DNA from: Paractinoplanes bogorensis
GTDB lineage: Bacteria; Actinomycetota; Actinomycetes; Mycobacteriales; Micromonosporaceae
Length of the DNA stretch: 64,000 nt
Direction: 5' to 3'
NCBI RefSeq assembly: GCF_018829635.1
Contig: NZ_JAHKKG010000009.1
Location: 310,001 to 374,000 of the forward strand
Positions 61,607-64,000 of the stretch are shown here, one piece after another. The position numbers were made by a program, and so were the translations under genes. The stretch's first letter is position 1. Every line of letters begins with the position of its first letter. The notes under the pieces were generated by a model that had not been told where the DNA came from, ran no database searches, and saw only the letters and a program-made list of their open reading frames with translations.

Positions 61607-62902
61607 TCATACCGCCGGCGCGATCTTCGTCAGACCGTTGATGATCCGGTCCATGCTGTCGCCCCCACGCGGGTCCGTGAGGTTGGCCAGCAGTTTCAGA
61701 ACGAACCGCATCAGCATCGGGTGCGGCATCCCGTGCTTGGTGGCGATCCGCATGATCTGAGGGTTCCCGATCAACTTCACGAATACGCCACCGAGACGGT
61801 AATAACCGCCGAACCGCAAACTCAGTTCCGACGGGTACGCCCGGAGAGCCCGCTCGCGGTCGGCCCCGGCCGGGCGCGCGAGCGCCTGAACCGCGACCTC
61901 GGCCGCCAGCTCGCCGCTCTCCATCGCGTAGGCGATGCCCTCGCCGTTCATCGGGTTGACCATGCCGCCCGAGTCACCGACCAGCATCAGGCCACGCGTG
62001 TAGTGCGGCACCCGGTTGAACCCCATCGGCAGGGCGGCCCCCAGGATCGGCCCGTCCGCGTTGGACTCGTCGCGCATGCCCCAGTCGGCCGGCGTCCCGG
62101 CCAGCCAGTCAGTCAGCAGCGTGCGGTAGTTGGTCTTGCCGAACGCGTCGGAGCTGTTCAGGATGCCCAGGCCCACGTTCACCCGGCCGTCGCCCATGCC
62201 GAAGATCCAGCCGTAGCCGGGCAGCAGGACGTCGCGGTTCTTGGCGCTGCGCAGCTCGAGCCACGATTCGAGGTAATCGTCGTCGGCGCGGACCGGCGAG
62301 TGGTAATAGCGCCGGACGGCCACCCCGAGCGGGCGGTCGTCGCGCTTGGTCAGACCCATCGCGATCGGGAGCTTGCCGGAGACGCCGTCGGCGGCGACCA
62401 CGAGCGGCGCGCGGAACTCGACCGGCTCCTTGCCCGGGCCCACCTTGGCCTCGACGCCGATCGCGTGCCCGTCCTCGTCGAGCACCGGACCGGTCACATT
62501 GGTGTTGGTGTGCAGCACGACACCCGCCTCGACGGCCCGCTTGGCCAGCATGTCGTCGAAGTCGAGCCGCGTCCGCACCAGGCCGTAGTTGGGGAAGCTG
62601 GCCAGATCGGGCCAGTCCAGTTCCAGCCGTACGCCCCCACCGATCACCCGCAGACCCTTGTTCTGCAGCCAGCCGGCCTTTTCCGAGGTGTCGACGCCCA
62701 TCCGGACGAGCTGGCGGACGGCGCGCGGGGTGAGCCCGTCGCCGCAGACCTTCTCGCGCGGGAACTCGGTCTTCTCCAGCAGCAGGACTCTGAGCCCGTG
62801 CCGAGCCATGTGATAGGCCGCCGCGGATCCGCCCGGACCCGCGCCGACGACTATGACATCAGCCTCGTCGGCTATTCGTCCGGATGGTACTTGGTTGCGC
62901 AC
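61607..62902 (-). CDS. Geranylgeranyl-reductase-family flavoprotein, MenJ-like
   Basis: A 431-residue FAD enzyme. VIVVGAGPGGSAAAYHMARHG is the Rossmann motif, EKVCGDGLTPRAVRQL the family's Cys-Gly-Asp-Gly loop, LMLVGDSGGMVNPMNGEGIAYAMESG the second FAD contact. Relatives reduce isoprenoid double bonds; the mycobacterial relative MenJ reduces the menaquinone side chain. Directly upstream of nuoA on the same strand and close to menG, so menaquinone reduction is the best inference. Start GTG/ATG near 62902. Confidence 0.85.
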   Translation of the reverse strand: MRNQVPSGRIADEADVIVVGAGPGGSAAAYHMARHGLRVLLLEKTEFPREKVCGDGLTPRAVRQLVRMGVDTSEKAGWLQNKGLRVIGGGVRLELDWPDLASFPNYGLVRTRLDFDDMLAKRAVEAGVVLHTNTNVTGPVLDEDGHAIGVEAKVGPGKEPVEFRAPLVVAADGVSGKLPIAMGLTKRDDRPLGVAVRRYYHSPVRADDDYLESWLELRSAKNRDVLLPGYGWIFGMGDGRVNVGLGILNSSDAFGKTNYRTLLTDWLAGTPADWGMRDESNADGPILGAALPMGFNRVPHYTRGLMLVGDSGGMVNPMNGEGIAYAMESGELAAEVAVQALARPAGADRERALRAYPSELSLRFGGYYRLGGVFVKLIGNPQIMRIATKHGMPHPMLMRFVLKLLANLTDPRGGDSMDRIINGLTKIAPAV

Positions 62903-62989
62903 ACCACACCTCCGTCTCGCAGCGGCTCGTGAAACAGTTCACAAGCACGCCCAAGTCGGAGTCTAGGACGGCCATTGAAGGTCGTTCGG

Positions 62990-63005
62990 GTTAGGGAACC
63001 CTAAC
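62990..63005. promoter_or_regulatory. GTTAGGG palindrome upstream of the MenJ-like gene
   Basis: GTTAGGG-aa-CCCTAAC is a perfect inverted repeat that overlaps the TAG stop of the small gene and lies ~90 bp before the MenJ-like start. Weak terminator or operator; undecided. Confidence 0.35.
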
Positions 63006-63270
63006 TGTTTCGGCTGGATGAATCGCGCTGCGTGAGCACCCGGTCGGCCGCCTGCCGCGCGTCACCGTCGAGGTAGTCACGGAAGTTGCCGCCCATGGCC
63101 TGGTCCAGCGCCACGATCAGGTTGTCGACCAGCTCCTGAGCCAGGTCAGGGTCTTCGGCGGCGACCATCCGGAGCCGGGTCGCCAGCTCCATGCCGCGAC
63201 GCTCGCCGGCGTCGCGCTCGTCGATCGCGATGTCGATGTCGGTGTCTTCGAGATGCCCGAAGGTCGTCAT
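63001..63270 (-). CDS. Small acidic hypothetical protein
   Basis: An 89-residue protein, all helical, acidic: MTTFGHLEDTDIDIAIDERD, RRGMELATRLRMVAAEDPDL, then QELVDNLIVALDQAMGGNF and RDYLDGDARQAADRVL. ATG 63270 is preferred over an in-frame TTG 12 bases upstream. Family not recognised. It lies between menG and the MenJ-like gene on the same strand. Confidence 0.65.
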   Translation of the reverse strand: MTTFGHLEDTDIDIAIDERDAGERRGMELATRLRMVAAEDPDLAQELVDNLIVALDQAMGGNFRDYLDGDARQAADRVLTQRDSSSRNS

Positions 63271-63293
63271 GACCCGAGCCAAACAGGCCGTGC

Positions 63294-63319
63294 GGCTTTT
63301 CGTGGTAAAAGCCTTTTTT
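63294..63319 (+). terminator. Hairpin with T-run between menG and the small gene
   Basis: GGCTTTT/AAAAGCC stem with a six-base loop, followed on the plus strand by TTTTTT. In that orientation no plus-strand gene precedes it, so it may stop antisense transcription or be a chance structure. Confidence 0.4.
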
Positions 63320-63368
63320 ATCCCTCTTTAGGCCTTCCCGTACGCCCGTGCGCCCGGCCCGCCACAGG

Positions 63369-64000
63369 TCAGGCGGCCTTGGTCGCGCGGTGGAGCGCCA
63401 CCACTCCCCCGGTCAAATTGCGCCAGCCGATCCGGCTCCACGGGCCGGCCGCGGCGATCCGGGCGGCCAGCGCCGGCTGGTCGGGCCAGGCCCGGATCGA
63501 CTCGGCGAGATAGACGTACGCCTCCGGGTTGCTCGACACACGGCGGGCGACCTCGGGCAGCGAGCGCATCAGATATTGCATGTAGACGGTGTGGAACGCC
63601 TTGTTGGTCGGGCTGCTGAACTCGCAGATGACCAGCCGCCCGCCGGGCCGGGTGACCCGGGCGAGTTCGCGCAGCGCGCCCTCGACGTCGACGACGTTGC
63701 GGATGGCGAACGAGATGGTGACCGCGTCGAACGTCTCGTCGGCGAACGGCAGCTTCAACGCGTCACCGGCGACCAGCGGGACCTGCGGCCGGACGCGGCG
63801 ACCGGCACGCAGCATGCCGGTGGAGAGGTCGGCGCCGACCGCGAACGCGCCCGAGCGTCCCAACTCGTCGGTCGAGACACCGGTGCCGGCGCCCACGTCG
63901 AGCACCCGCTCACCCGGCCGCAGCCCCAGGGCCGCGCGGGTGGCACGCCGCCAGCCGCGGTCCTGCCCGAAGGCGAGCACGGTGTTGGTCAGGTCGTACC
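63369..64000 (-). CDS. menG: Demethylmenaquinone methyltransferase, 5' end outside window
   Basis: The last ~210 codons of a UbiE/MenG-type SAM methyltransferase; the frame is open to the right edge (visible start YDLTNTVLAFGQDRGWRR). Motif I is VLDVGAGTGVSTDEL, followed by AGDALKLPFADETFDAVTISFAIRNV and ELARVTRPGGRLVICEFSSP, all typical of UbiE. The end, GWRNLTGGVVALHRATKA, is the family's C-terminal signature. It makes menaquinone from demethylmenaquinone, the substrate of the complex I encoded next door. Confidence 0.93.
   Translation of the reverse strand, partial: YDLTNTVLAFGQDRGWRRATRAALGLRPGERVLDVGAGTGVSTDELGRSGAFAVGADLSTGMLRAGRRVRPQVPLVAGDALKLPFADETFDAVTISFAIRNVVDVEGALRELARVTRPGGRLVICEFSSPTNKAFHTVYMQYLMRSLPEVARRVSSNPEAYVYLAESIRAWPDQPALAARIAAAGPWSRIGWRNLTGGVVALHRATKAA

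Overview
The window is very GC-rich chromosomal DNA of an actinomycete. The best fit is the Micromonosporaceae (Actinoplanes-like): it has GTG/TTG starts, tightly overlapping GTGA/ATGA/TGATG gene junctions, a BldG-type anti-sigma antagonist, a transporter-thymidylate kinase fusion, a Tad pilus locus with a DUF4244 pilin, a type VII (ESX) secretion segment and a menaquinone-linked 14-subunit complex I. No rRNA, tRNA, CRISPR array or intact insertion sequence was found.

Layout. 1-0.9 kb: small ESX-associated genes (YbaB-like, EspC-like). 1.0-6.1 kb: DNA polymerase III delta-prime (holB), a ~1 kb array of degenerate 15-bp repeats, and an MFS-Tmk fusion whose C-terminal tail is itself repetitive. 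6.2-9.5 kb: a PLP amino acid deaminase/aldolase, a TetR regulator and a sugar-lactone oxidase. 9.5-16.5 kb: topA, two unknown or lipoprotein genes and the proton-pumping pyrophosphatase hppA. 16.7-17.5 kb: bldG with its anti-sigma kinase partner. 17.7-20.0 kb: a DEAD-box/DUF1998 helicase. 20.0-25.0 kb: a Tad/Flp pilus operon (ssd/tadZ, tadA, tadB with a frameshift, a small ORF, tadC, DUF4244 pilin, tadE, Rv3654c-like), all overlapping. 25.2-32.6 kb: a second STAS protein, HAD phosphatase, PH-domain membrane protein, Fic-like protein with a ruined active site, acetyl-CoA synthetase, lipoprotein and an alpha/beta hydrolase lacking its nucleophile. From memory, the order topA-helicase-Tad-HAD-acs-hydrolase resembles the Rv3644c-Rv3670 region of Mycobacterium tuberculosis and the bldG region of Streptomyces.

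32.6-39.8 kb is an ESX segment (SseB-domain protein with a very long Pro-rich linker, two WXG100 proteins, EccE) with no EccB/C/D or mycosin in view. 40.2-45.7 kb carries a holin-like membrane protein, RarD, an orphan zinc anti-sigma factor, a divergent IclR/MFS pair and a polyprenyl diphosphate synthase. 45.8-61.5 kb is the complete nuoABCDEFGHIJKLMN operon on the minus strand. It is flanked by menaquinone genes: the polyprenyl synthase on one side, a MenJ-like reductase and menG on the other. Quinone supply and the enzyme that reduces it are therefore grouped.

The most unusual theme is minisatellite-like repetition. Tandem repeats with units of 15, 18, 30, 42, 47 and 60 bp occur at separate loci, both inside genes (EspC-like, Tmk tail, the Rv3654c-like start region, the SseB linker) and between convergent genes. 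There is also a 165-bp MITE-like element with perfect 19-bp inverted ends, and DnaA-box-like TGTGGA motifs in four divergent promoter regions.
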